NCBI RefSeq assembly: GCF_001426225.1
Contig: NZ_LMRT01000013.1
Span: forward strand, 327,647-391,646
Origin: Allobosea sp. Leaf344
Lineage (GTDB): Bacteria; Pseudomonadota; Alphaproteobacteria; Rhizobiales; Beijerinckiaceae
DNA: 64,000 nucleotides
Reading direction: 5' to 3'
Positions 11,047-21,712 of this stretch are shown here, piece by piece (the first letter of the stretch is position 1; every line of letters starts with the position of its first letter). A program made the position numbers and the translations under genes. The notes under the pieces were generated by a model. The model worked only from the letters and a program-made list of their open reading frames with translations, was not told the origin of the DNA and ran no database searches.

Positions 11047-11508
11047 ATGAGCAGCCTGCGCGAGCGCTTCACGGCCGATCTCAAGGACGCGATGAAGGCG
11101 GGCGACAAGGGCAAGGTCTCGACCCTGCGCCTGATCACCTCCGCCCTGAAGGACAAGGACATCGAGGCGCGCGGGCTCGGCAAGGGCGAGACCTCCGCCG
11201 ACGAACTGCTCGCCCTGCTGCAGAAGATGATCAAGCAGCGCCAGGAATCGATCGCGATCTACGACGCCAATGGCCGTCCGGAGCTCGCCGCCGGCGAACG
11301 CGCCGAGGTCGAGGTGATCTCCGCCTATCTGCCGAAGCAGATGACCGATGCCGAGGTGAAGGCCGCCATCGACGCCGCCATCGCCGAGACCGGCGCCAGC
11401 GCCGTCAAGGACATGGGCAAGGTCATCGGCGTGCTGCGAGCGAACTACGCCGGCCAGATGGATTTCGGCAAGGTCAGCCCGATGGTGAAGGCTGCGCTGG
11501 GGGGCTGA
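11047..11508 (+). CDS. GatB/YqeY domain protein
   Basis: A 153-residue, mostly helical YqeY-like protein, related to the C-terminal tRNA-binding tail of GatB but of uncertain function. It shows the family opening LRERFTADLKDAMKAGDKGKVSTLRLI, the middle LLALLQKMIKQRQESIAIY, and the end DFGKVSPMVKAAL. The neighbour dnaG follows after 109 bases on the same strand, the usual yqeY-dnaG-rpoD order of alphaproteobacteria. A GGAATAACCAG stretch precedes the ATG. Confidence 0.93.
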   Translation: MSSLRERFTADLKDAMKAGDKGKVSTLRLITSALKDKDIEARGLGKGETSADELLALLQKMIKQRQESIAIYDANGRPELAAGERAEVEVISAYLPKQMTDAEVKAAIDAAIAETGASAVKDMGKVIGVLRANYAGQMDFGKVSPMVKAALGG

Positions 11509-11617
11509 GGGCGGCAGCTCGCGGGGCCGGCGTCCCGGCGGAAGACTGAAGCTCCGCCGGTCACGTGCTACCATCGCCCCGTTGGCAGAGACGCCGGCCG
11601 AGACCACATTGAGCAGC

Positions 11618-13516
11618 ATGAAGTTCCCGCCCTCCATCCTGGAAGAGATCAAGGCCCGGCTGCCGGTCTCGGCGGTCGTCGGCAAAAGGGTGCGGCTGGC
11701 CAAATCCGGGCGGGAATGGAAGGGGCTCTCTCCGTTCAACGCGGAGAAGACGCCGTCCTTCTTCGTCAACGACCAGAAGGGCTCGTTCTTCGATTTCTCC
11801 TCCGGCAAGAACGGCGACATCTTCAAATTCGTGATGGAGACGGAGGGGCTGTCCTTCCCCGAGGCCGTCGAGAAGCTGGCGGGGGAGGCCGGCGTCACCC
11901 TGCCGCGGATGACCCAGGAGGCGCAGGTCCAGGAGGAGCGCCGCAAGGGCCTGCACGAGGTCGTCGAGCTCGCGGCGCAGTTCTTCGAGGCGCAGCTGAT
12001 GTCCGAGCGCGGCGGCGCGGCGCGGCGCTATCTCGCGACGCGCGGGCTGGACGGGGAGGCGCGCACGCGTTTCCGCATCGGCTACGGCCCGGCGGACCGC
12101 TTCGCGCTGCGCGACCATCTCGCCGGCAAGGGTGTCGGCGCCGAATTGATGATGGAGGCGGGGCTGCTGATCCATGGCGAGGAGATCGCCGTGCCCTATG
12201 ACCGCTTCCGCGACCGCATCATGTTCCCGATCCATGATTCGCGCGGGCGCGTCATCGCCTTCGGCGGGCGGGCGATGAGCGCCGAGGTCTCGGCCAAATA
12301 TCTCAATTCGCCGGAGACGCCGCTCTTCCACAAGGGCTCGCTGCTGTTCAACCACCACAATGCCCGCAAGGCGGCGCATGACAGCGGCCAGGTCATCGTC
12401 GTGGAAGGCTATGTCGACGTCATCGCCATGGCGCTGTCGGGTTTTCCGCAGACCGTCGCGCCGCTCGGCACCGCGCTGACGGAGGACCAGCTCGGCCTGC
12501 TCTGGCGGATGGCGGACGAGCCGGTGATCTGCCTCGACGGCGACAAGGCCGGGCGCAAGGCCGCGAGCCGGGCGATCGATATCGCCCTGCCGATGCTGGA
12601 GCCGGGCAAGTCGCTGTCCTTCGCGCTGCTGCCGGAGGGCCAGGACCCCGACGATCTCGCCCGCGCCGGCGGGCGGGCGGCCGTGGCCGAGGTGCTAGCC
12701 GCGGCCCGCCCGCTGGTCGACATGCTGTGGACGCGGGAGGTCGAGGCGGGGCCGCTGGACACGCCGGAGCGCCGCGCGGCCTTCGAGCGGCGGCTGAAGG
12801 AGCCGCTGGCCCAGATCAAGGACGAGACGACGCGCAAACATTACCGCCGCGAGATGGAGGAACGGCTCGCGCAGCTCTTCGCCAGCGCCGCGCCGGCGCG
12901 GCAGGAGCGGCGCGAGGGTGGCTTCCAGCGCGGACGCGCCGCCGGCGGGCGCGGGGGCGGGCGCTTCGGACCGCCGCCGGCGCCCTGGGCCAACGGCCTG
13001 CTCAAGGCCAGCAGCCAGCTGACGCGCTCGCGCATCATGGCGCAGGGGCGGGGCGAGGATGCGCGGGAGGCCTTCATCCTGCTGGCGCTGGCGAGCCATC
13101 CGGCGCTGATCCTGCGCTGCGCCGACGAGATCGCCGAGCTGGCGCTCGAGGGGCCGGCCGCGGAGCGCTTCCGCCAGGCGCTGCTCGACGCCGCCTTCGA
13201 AGGAACGCTGGACGAGGCGGCGCTGGCCGAACGGCTCGACCAGCCGCGGGTCAGGGAGGCTTCGGTCGCGCTGATGGCGGTGACCGGCCCGGCCGAGCGC
13301 CTGAAACTGGCGCAAGAGGCTGATCCTGAATCGGTTTTTGATTCAATTCGACAGGCTATCGTCTTGCATCATCGCGCGCGGACGCTACATAGCGAACTCA
13401 AGGCAGCCGAGCGCGCATTGGCTGACGAAGCGACAGAAGCCAATTTCGCCTGGATCAAGGATGTCAAGGCCCGCCTCGAGACGATCGAGGGGACTGAGGC
13501 CATGTCGGGCGATTGA
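11618..13516 (+). CDS. dnaG: DNA primase
   Basis: DnaG makes RNA primers at the replication fork. From the ATG at 11618 (MKFPPSILEEIKARLPVS, the conserved start) the protein is 632 residues; a TTG at 11582 would add twelve unconserved residues. The N-terminal module has the CHC2 shape (WKGLSPFNAEKTPSF), but the usual zinc ligands C, H, C, C are S38, N41, D59 and S62. The TOPRIM catalytic core carries VIVVEGYVDVIAMA and CLDGDKAGRKAA. The C-terminal helicase-binding part is present after a Gly/Arg-rich linker near residues 430-460. It lies directly upstream of rpoD. Confidence 0.96.
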   Translation: MKFPPSILEEIKARLPVSAVVGKRVRLAKSGREWKGLSPFNAEKTPSFFVNDQKGSFFDFSSGKNGDIFKFVMETEGLSFPEAVEKLAGEAGVTLPRMTQEAQVQEERRKGLHEVVELAAQFFEAQLMSERGGAARRYLATRGLDGEARTRFRIGYGPADRFALRDHLAGKGVGAELMMEAGLLIHGEEIAVPYDRFRDRIMFPIHDSRGRVIAFGGRAMSAEVSAKYLNSPETPLFHKGSLLFNHHNARKAAHDSGQVIVVEGYVDVIAMALSGFPQTVAPLGTALTEDQLGLLWRMADEPVICLDGDKAGRKAASRAIDIALPMLEPGKSLSFALLPEGQDPDDLARAGGRAAVAEVLAAARPLVDMLWTREVEAGPLDTPERRAAFERRLKEPLAQIKDETTRKHYRREMEERLAQLFASAAPARQERREGGFQRGRAAGGRGGGRFGPPPAPWANGLLKASSQLTRSRIMAQGRGEDAREAFILLALASHPALILRCADEIAELALEGPAAERFRQALLDAAFEGTLDEAALAERLDQPRVREASVALMAVTGPAERLKLAQEADPESVFDSIRQAIVLHHRARTLHSELKAAERALADEATEANFAWIKDVKARLETIEGTEAMSGD

Positions 13517-13712
13517 TCTGGCGGTCGCTCCGCTTTGAGGCGCGCTGGGCTCGCATGTCGGGACGTTCACGATTCCTCAAGTGGGTCGGGTCCATCTGGG
13601 CAGGATGATTTGGGTGGGGTGAGCGCGCCGGACCAGCGGCCGCGTCGCCCTTTTATGCGTCTGCGAGTGGCTTCTTCCGAGCTGCGGCGGCGCCGAGTGC
13701 GGAGCGCTATTG

Positions 13713-15731
<2,019 letters not shown>

Positions 15732-15753
15732 GCGGGACGCTTCCGCGAGACTG

Positions 15754-15782
15754 AAAAAGCCGGCCTCGGGGCCGGCTTTTTG
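15754..15782 (+). terminator. Rho-independent terminator after rpoD
   Basis: A GC-rich hairpin (AGCCGGCC, loop TCGG, GGCCGGCT) is preceded by five A and followed by five T, starting 22 bases after the rpoD stop. The A and T tracts make it usable in both directions, and the next gene is convergent. Confidence 0.9.
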
Positions 15783-15809
15783 CGTATCGGCCAGGCTGGT
15801 CGCGCGGGG

Positions 15810-16292
15810 CTACATGCCCTTGACCAGCGCCACCAGCTGGTCCAGCGCCGTGCCCCAGCCCTGCTGGAAACCCATCGCCTCGTGCTGCGACTTGCCCTCC
15901 GCGTCCTTGTGCAAGGCGCGCGCGGTATAGAGCGTGCCGGTCGCGGTCGGTTCGATCTCGATCGAGGCCGTCATGAAGCCGGAACCCAGCGGGCGGTAGC
16001 CCGGTCCGAGCGCATCGGTGAAGACCAGCAGCCGGTTGGGAATGATGAAGAGGAAGCAGCCGGTATTGTCGTGCTTCTCGCCGGCCGGGCCCTCCATCAC
16101 CGTTCGGAACTTGCCCCCGGGGGTCAGATCGATCTCGCAATGGCTGGTGCGCCAGGGCGCCGGCGTGAACCATTGCGTCAGCAGCGCCGGCTCGGTCCAG
16201 GCCCGCCAGACCAGATGCGGCGGCACCGCCACCTCGCGCTTCAGCTCAAGATCGAGGGCGGGATCGAACTCAGTGGCGGGCTCTCGGGTCAT
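15810..16292 (-). CDS. SRPBCC/AHSA1-domain protein
   Basis: A 160-residue START-like protein of the activator-of-Hsp90 ATPase homologue 1 type. It has the typical [20 protein letters not shown] near residue 30, then [16 protein letters not shown], and a C-terminal helix [15 protein letters not shown]. Its ATG overlaps the stop of the ArsR gene (ATGA at 16289-16292), so the two are co-translated. ArsR-AHSA1 pairs are very common; the ligand or substrate is generally unknown. Confidence 0.88.
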   Translation of the reverse strand: MTREPATEFDPALDLELKREVAVPPHLVWRAWTEPALLTQWFTPAPWRTSHCEIDLTPGGKFRTVMEGPAGEKHDNTGCFLFIIPNRLLVFTDALGPGYRPLGSGFMTASIEIEPTATGTLYTARALHKDAEGKSQHEAMGFQQGWGTALDQLVALVKGM

Positions 16293-16648
16293 CGCGTTTC
16301 CTTTTCGTTGAGTTGCAGGACCAGGCGGTCGAGCTGGTCGAGCCGCTTGGTCCAGAGGGTCCTCTGCGCCTCGAGCCAATGGCCGGCTGCCGCCAGCGGC
16401 TCCGGCCGCAGCGTGCAGGTGCGCACCCGGCCGGATTTATGGGTCGAGACCAGCCCGCTCTCCTCCAACACCTTGAGATGCTGGAGGAAGCTCGGCAGCG
16501 CCATTTCGAAGGGCCTGGCGAGATCGCTGACCGCCGCCGGACCCGCGACCAGCGCCTGGACGACGGCGCGGCGCGTCGGATCGGCCAGGGCACGGAATGT
16601 GTCGTCGAGACGGGACGGGGTCGGGTTGAAGGGCGGTGCGAAGGACAT
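16289..16648 (-). CDS. ArsR-family winged-helix transcriptional regulator
   Basis: A 119-residue DNA-binding regulator. The HTH is visible as FRALADPTRRAVVQALVAG, then VSDLARPFEMALPSFLQHLKVLEESGLV, ending with a winged strand HKSGRVRTCTLRP. No cysteine metal-binding CxC motif is present, so it is not a classical metal sensor; the SLPxFSxHLKVL subtype usually pairs with an AHSA1 gene, as here. A perfect inverted repeat 23 bases upstream of its start is probably its own operator. Confidence 0.92.
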   Translation of the reverse strand: MSFAPPFNPTPSRLDDTFRALADPTRRAVVQALVAGPAAVSDLARPFEMALPSFLQHLKVLEESGLVSTHKSGRVRTCTLRPEPLAAAGHWLEAQRTLWTKRLDQLDRLVLQLNEKETR

Positions 16649-16670
16649 GAGCCACCCTAGCCCGCCGGAA

Positions 16671-16694
16671 ATAGTTAGGTCAATGCCTAACTAT
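16671..16694. promoter_or_regulatory. Palindromic operator for the ArsR/AHSA1 operon
   Basis: A perfect inverted repeat with nine-base arms, ATAGTTAGG and CCTAACTAT, separated by TCAATG, lies just upstream of the arsR-like start. It is AT-rich in a GC-rich setting. Position, symmetry and autoregulation in the family suggest it is the repressor binding site. The sequence TTAGG-N6-CCTAA also overlaps where a minus-strand promoter should be. Confidence 0.7.
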
Positions 16695-16782
16695 CAGCGG
16701 CCCGGCTCGTGCGCCGGTCAGCGCCAGCCTTGCCGTCCGCCCCGCGACGCGGTCAGATCGCACTTCCAAGGAGCGAGACATC

Positions 16783-17208
16783 ATGGCGCTGCAAACCATC
16801 CTCGCGCTGCAGACGCGCGGACCCGGCCTCTACGAGGTGACGGCGGAGGTCGAGCGCTTCCTGCGCGATGCGGCGGTCGAGACCGGGCTGCTCACCCTGT
16901 TCGTGCGCCATACCTCGTGCTCGCTGCTGATCCAGGAGAATGCCGATCCCGATGTCAGGCGCGATCTCGGTGCCTTCCTGCGCCGGCTGGTGCCGTCTGC
17001 GGACGACCCCTCCATGGCCTATCTCGTGCACCGCGCCGAGGGGCCCGACGACATGCCGGCGCATATCAAGGCGGCGCTGCTGCCGGTCAGCCTCTCGGTG
17101 CCGATCCTCGACGGGTGCATGGCGCTCGGCACCTGGCAGGGGCTCTATCTCGTGGAGCACCGGCAGGCCCCGCACCGGCGCGAGATCGTGCTGCATCTCG
17201 GGAGCTGA
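16783..17208 (+). CDS. YjbQ/UPF0047 family protein
   Basis: A 141-residue YjbQ-type protein, a small trimeric family with reported secondary thiamine-phosphate synthase activity. The conserved blocks are TLFVRHTSCSLLIQENADP, with the active-site-like His and Cys, and VPILDGCMALGTWQGLYLVEHR near the C-terminus. Length is exactly usual. A GGAGCGAG ribosome-binding site precedes the ATG. HlyU follows 69 bases downstream on the same strand. Confidence 0.92.
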   Translation: MALQTILALQTRGPGLYEVTAEVERFLRDAAVETGLLTLFVRHTSCSLLIQENADPDVRRDLGAFLRRLVPSADDPSMAYLVHRAEGPDDMPAHIKAALLPVSLSVPILDGCMALGTWQGLYLVEHRQAPHRREIVLHLGS

Positions 17209-17277
17209 GATTCCGGCTCCGGCTTGGCAGAGGGGAGGGGAGGCGCTACCTCTCGATCGATATCAGCGGGGTGCAGC

Positions 17278-17559
17278 ATGTCGTTCTGGAAGAAACTGTT
17301 CGGCGCCGGTGGCGCCGCCACGCCGGCGGGCCCGCTGAAGAGCATCGAGCACAAGGGCTTCACCATCCACGCCACCCCCTATCAGGAGGGCGGGCAATTC
17401 CAGCTCTGCGGCATCGTCGAGAAGGAGATCGCGGGCGAGCGCAAATCGCACCGCTTCGTCCGTGCCGATCGCTTCCCCAATGCCGAGGAGGCCGCCGATT
17501 ACACCCTGATCAAGGGTCGGCAACTGGTCGACGAACGATCGGATGCGCTGTTTTCCTGA
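17278..17559 (+). CDS. HlyU family protein
   Basis: A 93-residue protein of the HlyU family, named after the Vibrio haemolysin regulator; alphaproteobacterial members are short and of unproven function. It shows the typical MSFWKKLFG start, HKGFTIHATPYQEGGQFQLCG, and KSHRFVRADRFPNAEEA. The ATG at 17278 is chosen because the MSFWKKL start is conserved; a longer in-frame start at 17224 is unlikely. It ends before a 235-base gap in which I see no gene, with only short AT-rich palindromes near 17,698-17,722. Confidence 0.87.
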   Translation: MSFWKKLFGAGGAATPAGPLKSIEHKGFTIHATPYQEGGQFQLCGIVEKEIAGERKSHRFVRADRFPNAEEAADYTLIKGRQLVDERSDALFS

Positions 17560-17794
17560 TTTTATGGCCTCGTCGGGTCGCGTTTGAGCGACGGTGAGGC
17601 GGAAAGAGCATCTCTCCCGCTCCTGCGGCGGGTCATGGTTTCCGTCATCTTCGGTCGTCGAGCCGGGTGCGTCTCGACTATCGCGTTTGTATTTTAATGA
17701 CGCTACGTCAGAGAGATCTCTGAATTTAACCGTTGCTTCATGGAATCGGCGTCAGATCGCGTGTGGTCCACCCCTCGCTTATGTGCCGCCGACC

Positions 17795-19582
17795 ATGCCG
17801 CAGGCTTGCGCAGCAAAGGTTTCAGAGTCTCGCCCGGTCGATGCCGGCGATCATGCCGCCGTGCAGGCGCTCAGGCGTGTCGCGGAAGGCCTGGCCCTCG
17901 CTGCGCCGAGGCCGGCTCCGCCTGACCCGGCCCGGCTCGCCGCCGTGCTCGAGGCCCTGCCGATCGGCGTCTATCTGGTGGATCGCGACGGCTTCGTCAC
18001 CTATGCCAATGCGGCGGCCACCGGCCTGATCGGGCGCCCCGTCGCCGGCGCCAGATGGTGCATCACCGACAGGCTGTTCGCCTCCGACGGCACGGCGATC
18101 GCGCCCGGGGAGGGGCCGATGGCGCAGGCGCTGCGCGGCGCGGGCGCACCCCTCGAGCCGGTCGAGACGATCATGGAGCGCGAGGATGGGGGCCGCGTCG
18201 CGCTCCGTCAGCATCCGACGCCGCTCTTCGACGCGGCGGGAACGCTGGTCGGCGGGTTCAACCTGCTGGAGGATATCAGCGCCAGCAAGCAGATCGAGGC
18301 CCGGCTCGCTTTATCCAACCGCCGCGACGGGCTGACCGGGCTGCCGAACCGGCTGGCGCTGGGCCAGGACCTCTCCGCCCATATCCAGGCGGCGGAGCAG
18401 GACGGGCAGAGGTTCGGCCTGCTGCGCCTGGACATCGAAGGCTTCAAGAGCCTGAACGACGCCTTCGGCCCGGGCTGCGGCGACGCCGTGCTGGTGGAGG
18501 TCGCGCGGCGGCTGAAGGCGGGGCTGCCCGGCGCGGCGATCTGGCGCTCGGGCGGCGACGAATTCGTCGTCGTGGCGCGGCTGGACCAGGAGCGCAACGG
18601 TGCGACGGGGCTGGCCGAGCGGGTCGTGTCGCTGTTTCGCACCCCGTTCTGCCATGGCGGCCGGGCCGTCCCGATCGCGATCAGCGGCGGGCTGGCGCGG
18701 TTTCCCGAGGATGCGGCGGACGAGACGCGGCTGGCGGCCGGCGCGAACCAGGCCCTGCATCTCGCCAAGACGACGGAGCGCGGCTCGATACGGATGTTCG
18801 ATCCGCGGAAGCAGGCGCTGGCCGAGGAGCAGCGCGCCCTGCGCCAGCAGCTGCGCCTCGCCATCGACACCGGGCAGATCGGGATGGTCTATCAGCCGCT
18901 CTTCGCGAAGGATGGATCGATCGCGGGGTTCGAGGCGCTGGCGCGCTGGCGACATCCGGTGAAAGGCGAGATCGCGCCGGCGGATTTCATCGCCGAGGCG
19001 GAAGCGGCCGGGCTGATCGCCTCGCTCGACAACCATATCCTGCGCAGCGCCTGCCGCGAGGCGGCGAGCTGGCGCAATCGGCTGTCGATCTCCGTCAACA
19101 TCTCCCCGCTGGAATTCCTGACAGGCGACCTCACCGAGCGGGTCGAGGCCGTGCTGCTGGAAACCGGGCTCGACCCGGAGCGCCTGGAGCTCGAGATCAC
19201 CGAGAGCATCATGGTCAGCGACGCCGAGAAGGCGCTGGCCGCGCTCGGCCGTCTGCGGGCGCTCGGCATCGGCATCGCGCTGGATGATTTCGGCACCGGC
19301 TATTCTTCGCTCTCCTATCTCCACCGCTTTCCCCTGACGACGCTGAAGATCGATCGCAGCTTCGTCGCCAGGCTCGGGGAGACGCTGGAATCGGTCGCGA
19401 TCACCCGCGCCGTCATCCAGCTCGGCCATGCGCTGGGCATCCGGGTGGTGGCGGAGGGGGTCGAGACGCCGGAACAGCTGGATTTCCTGATCCAGGAGGG
19501 CTGCGACCTGACGCAGGGCTATCTGCTCGGCCGTCCGGGGCAGGCGCAGGACTATGCCGGCGCGATGGGGCGTCCCGGCTGA
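17795..19582 (+). CDS. PAS-GGDEF-EAL cyclic-di-GMP signalling protein
   Basis: A 595-residue cytosolic protein. A PAS domain occupies about residues 45-160 (IGVYLVDRDGFVTYANAAA). A GGDEF diguanylate cyclase domain follows, with an intact SGGDEF at 252-257 but no upstream RxxD inhibitory site. The EAL phosphodiesterase domain has E380-A-L, and DDFGTGYSSLSYL and KIDRSFV near the C-terminus, so both activities may be present. No transmembrane segment is seen. The ATG at 17795 is the best start (MPQACAAK); upstream codons look non-coding. The 5' gap contains AT-rich palindromes that could be regulatory. Confidence 0.92.
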   Translation: MPQACAAKVSESRPVDAGDHAAVQALRRVAEGLALAAPRPAPPDPARLAAVLEALPIGVYLVDRDGFVTYANAAATGLIGRPVAGARWCITDRLFASDGTAIAPGEGPMAQALRGAGAPLEPVETIMEREDGGRVALRQHPTPLFDAAGTLVGGFNLLEDISASKQIEARLALSNRRDGLTGLPNRLALGQDLSAHIQAAEQDGQRFGLLRLDIEGFKSLNDAFGPGCGDAVLVEVARRLKAGLPGAAIWRSGGDEFVVVARLDQERNGATGLAERVVSLFRTPFCHGGRAVPIAISGGLARFPEDAADETRLAAGANQALHLAKTTERGSIRMFDPRKQALAEEQRALRQQLRLAIDTGQIGMVYQPLFAKDGSIAGFEALARWRHPVKGEIAPADFIAEAEAAGLIASLDNHILRSACREAASWRNRLSISVNISPLEFLTGDLTERVEAVLLETGLDPERLELEITESIMVSDAEKALAALGRLRALGIGIALDDFGTGYSSLSYLHRFPLTTLKIDRSFVARLGETLESVAITRAVIQLGHALGIRVVAEGVETPEQLDFLIQEGCDLTQGYLLGRPGQAQDYAGAMGRPG

Positions 19583-19696
19583 GCTCCGGCCGCGCCGGTG
19601 GCGGTGATTGGCCGCACCCGGGCGATCTGACGGAACGGACGCAGCCGGCGCGGGTTGTCGGGGCATCACCGCTTTCAAACCGCAAGGAGGCCGCCG

Positions 19697-20257
19697 ATGA
19701 GCGCGCTGTCAGGCAAGTCCATTCTCATTCTCGCCACCCATGGCTTCGAGCAGTCGGAGCTCGAAGTGCCGCAGGCCAAGCTGAAGGAGGCCGGCGCCAC
19801 GGTGCATGTGGTCTCGCCGGAAGCGGGCGAGATCAAGGGCTGGGACAAGAAGGATTGGGGCCGGGCGGTGAAGGTCGACAAGGCCCTGGACCAGGCCAGC
19901 GCCGCCGATTACGACGCCATCGTGCTGCCAGGCGGGCAGATGAACCCGGATACGCTGCGCGCCAACCCGCAGGCGCTGGCGCTGATCAAGAGCTTCTTCG
20001 AGCAGGGCAAGGTCGTCGCCGCCGTCTGCCATGCGCCCTGGCTGCTGATCGACACCGGCATCGCCAAGGGCCGCCGCCTGACCTCCTACAACACGATGAA
20101 GCAGGACATGATCAATGCCGGCGCGCAGTGGGAGGATAGCGAGGTCGTGACCGACAAGGGCGTCGTCACCTCCCGCAAGCCCGATGATCTGCCGGCTTTC
20201 GTCGCCAAGATCATCGAGGAGATCAACGAAGGCAAGCACGAGCGCCGCGCCGCCTGA
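19697..20257 (+). CDS. DJ-1/PfpI-type class I amidotransferase-like protein
   Basis: A 186-residue PfpI/YhbO-like protein. It has the nucleophile elbow VVAAVCHAPWLLID with the catalytic Cys-His pair, a conserved Glu in GFEQSELEVP, and the family sequences YDAIVLPGGQMNPDTLR and GKGVVTSRKPDDLPAF-like C-terminus. Members are reported as stress-induced chaperone-like or deglycase proteins. An excellent AAGGAGG ribosome-binding site at 19684-19690 fixes the start. It is followed by a terminator. Confidence 0.92.
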   Translation: MSALSGKSILILATHGFEQSELEVPQAKLKEAGATVHVVSPEAGEIKGWDKKDWGRAVKVDKALDQASAADYDAIVLPGGQMNPDTLRANPQALALIKSFFEQGKVVAAVCHAPWLLIDTGIAKGRRLTSYNTMKQDMINAGAQWEDSEVVTDKGVVTSRKPDDLPAFVAKIIEEINEGKHERRAA

Positions 20258-20282
20258 GCCGGCAGCGCCGCCGTTCTCGAGA

Positions 20283-20312
20283 GGCCCCGCTCCGCCGAGC
20301 GGGGCCTTTTTC
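20283..20312 (+). terminator. Rho-independent terminator after the PfpI-like gene
   Basis: A perfect ten-base stem, GGCCCCGCTC and GAGCGGGGCC, with a short CGCC loop and five T after it, begins 26 bases past the stop codon. Confidence 0.88.
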
Positions 20313-20435
20313 GCGAGTCCGACCGGCTGCGGGCGCCGGCTCGCCCTGCGCCGCCGGCGCTTGCGGCGCGCTCTGCGGCTGCTAATCCTCAATCCGAGAA
20401 TGCCGTTCCTGACAGCGGCCGGTCGAGGAAACACC

Positions 20436-21662
20436 ATGCCCCAGGATGCGCGCTATGCGCCGGATTCGCCCTATGCCTGGCTGCGGCTGGCGGTGACGCT
20501 GCTGGTCGGCAGCGTCGCCTGCGTCGGCACCTGGTCGGTGGTGGTGGTGCTGCCTTCGGTCCAGGCCGAATTCGGCACGCTGCGGGCCGGCGCGTCCCTG
20601 CCCTATACCTGCGTGATGATCGGCTTCGGCGTCGGCAACATCGTGATGGGCCGCATCGCCGACCGTTTCGGCATCGTCGTGCCGATCGTCATGGGCGCGC
20701 TGATGCTGTGCATCGGCTATGTGCTGGCCGGGCTGTCGCAATCGCTCTGGCAGTTCGCGCTGGCGCATCTCGTCTTCGTCGGCTTCGGCACCGGCGCCGG
20801 CTTCGCGCCGCTGATCGCCGATCTCTCGCATTGGTTTCGCCGCCATCGCGGGCTCGCCGTAGTGTTCGGCGCCTCCGGCAGCTATCTCGCGGGGGTGATC
20901 TGGCCGCAGCTGATCACCTGGGGCGTCGCCCAGCATGGCTGGCGCATCACCCATATCGGCATCGGGCTGGCAGCGCTGGCGGTGATGCTGCCGCTCGCCT
21001 GGTTCTTCAGACGGCGGCCGAGCGCGGAATCCATGGCGGCGGCGGAAGCCTCGAGTGCCGGGGCCAGGGGCGATCTCGGCCTGAGCCCGCCACAGTTGCA
21101 GACGCTGCTGGCCGTGGCGGGCTTCTGCTGCTGCGTGGCGATGGCCATGCCGCAGGTCCATATCGTCGCCTATTGCGCCGATCTCGGCTATGGCGTCGCG
21201 CGCGGCGCCGACATGCTGTCGCTGATGCTGCTGCTCGGCATCGTCAGCCGCATCGGCTCGGGCTTCGTCTCAGATCGCATCGGCGGCGCCGCCACCCTGG
21301 CGCTGGGCTCGCTGATGCAGGGCATGGCGCTGTTTCTCTATCTCTGGTTCGACGGGCTGACCTCGCTCTATATCGTCACCGGGATCTTCGGCCTGTTCCA
21401 GGGCGGGATCGTGCCGATGTATGCGGTGATCATCCGCGAATATCTGCCGCCGCGCGAGGCCGGGGTCCGGATCGGCATCGTCATGTCGGCGACCATCCTC
21501 GGCATGGCCTTCGGCGGCTATGTCTCGGGCTGGATCTTCGACCTGTTCGCCTCCTACCGCATCGCCTTCCTCAACGGGCTGGCCTGGAACCTCGCCAATC
21601 TCGGCATCGTCTGCTGGCTGATGCTGCGGGCCAGGCCGCGGCAGGGGCTGGCTATGGCCTAA
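20436..21662 (+). CDS. Major facilitator superfamily transporter
   Basis: A 408-residue permease with about twelve hydrophobic segments, in the inner membrane. The MFS signature between helices 2 and 3 is visible as GRIADRFGIVVPIVMG, and a second half signature as SDRIGGAATLALG. The style (GTWSVVVVLPSVQAEFGTLRAGASLPYT) resembles monocarboxylate or oxalate/formate-type exchangers, but the substrate cannot be assigned. The ATG at 20436 follows CGAGGAA. The gene is the last GC-rich core gene before an AT-rich insert that begins within 20 bases of its stop. Confidence 0.88.
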   Translation: MPQDARYAPDSPYAWLRLAVTLLVGSVACVGTWSVVVVLPSVQAEFGTLRAGASLPYTCVMIGFGVGNIVMGRIADRFGIVVPIVMGALMLCIGYVLAGLSQSLWQFALAHLVFVGFGTGAGFAPLIADLSHWFRRHRGLAVVFGASGSYLAGVIWPQLITWGVAQHGWRITHIGIGLAALAVMLPLAWFFRRRPSAESMAAAEASSAGARGDLGLSPPQLQTLLAVAGFCCCVAMAMPQVHIVAYCADLGYGVARGADMLSLMLLLGIVSRIGSGFVSDRIGGAATLALGSLMQGMALFLYLWFDGLTSLYIVTGIFGLFQGGIVPMYAVIIREYLPPREAGVRIGIVMSATILGMAFGGYVSGWIFDLFASYRIAFLNGLAWNLANLGIVCWLMLRARPRQGLAMA

Positions 21663-21712
21663 CTTCTTTGATTTTGTTTGAGGGCACCTTTTCGTGTGAT
21701 TCGAGACCCGCT

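Noticed and set aside
20708..21712. Upstream part of the frame that leads into the AT-rich unknown gene
   Set aside because: It overlaps the MFS transporter in another frame; real sequence begins only near 21,713.
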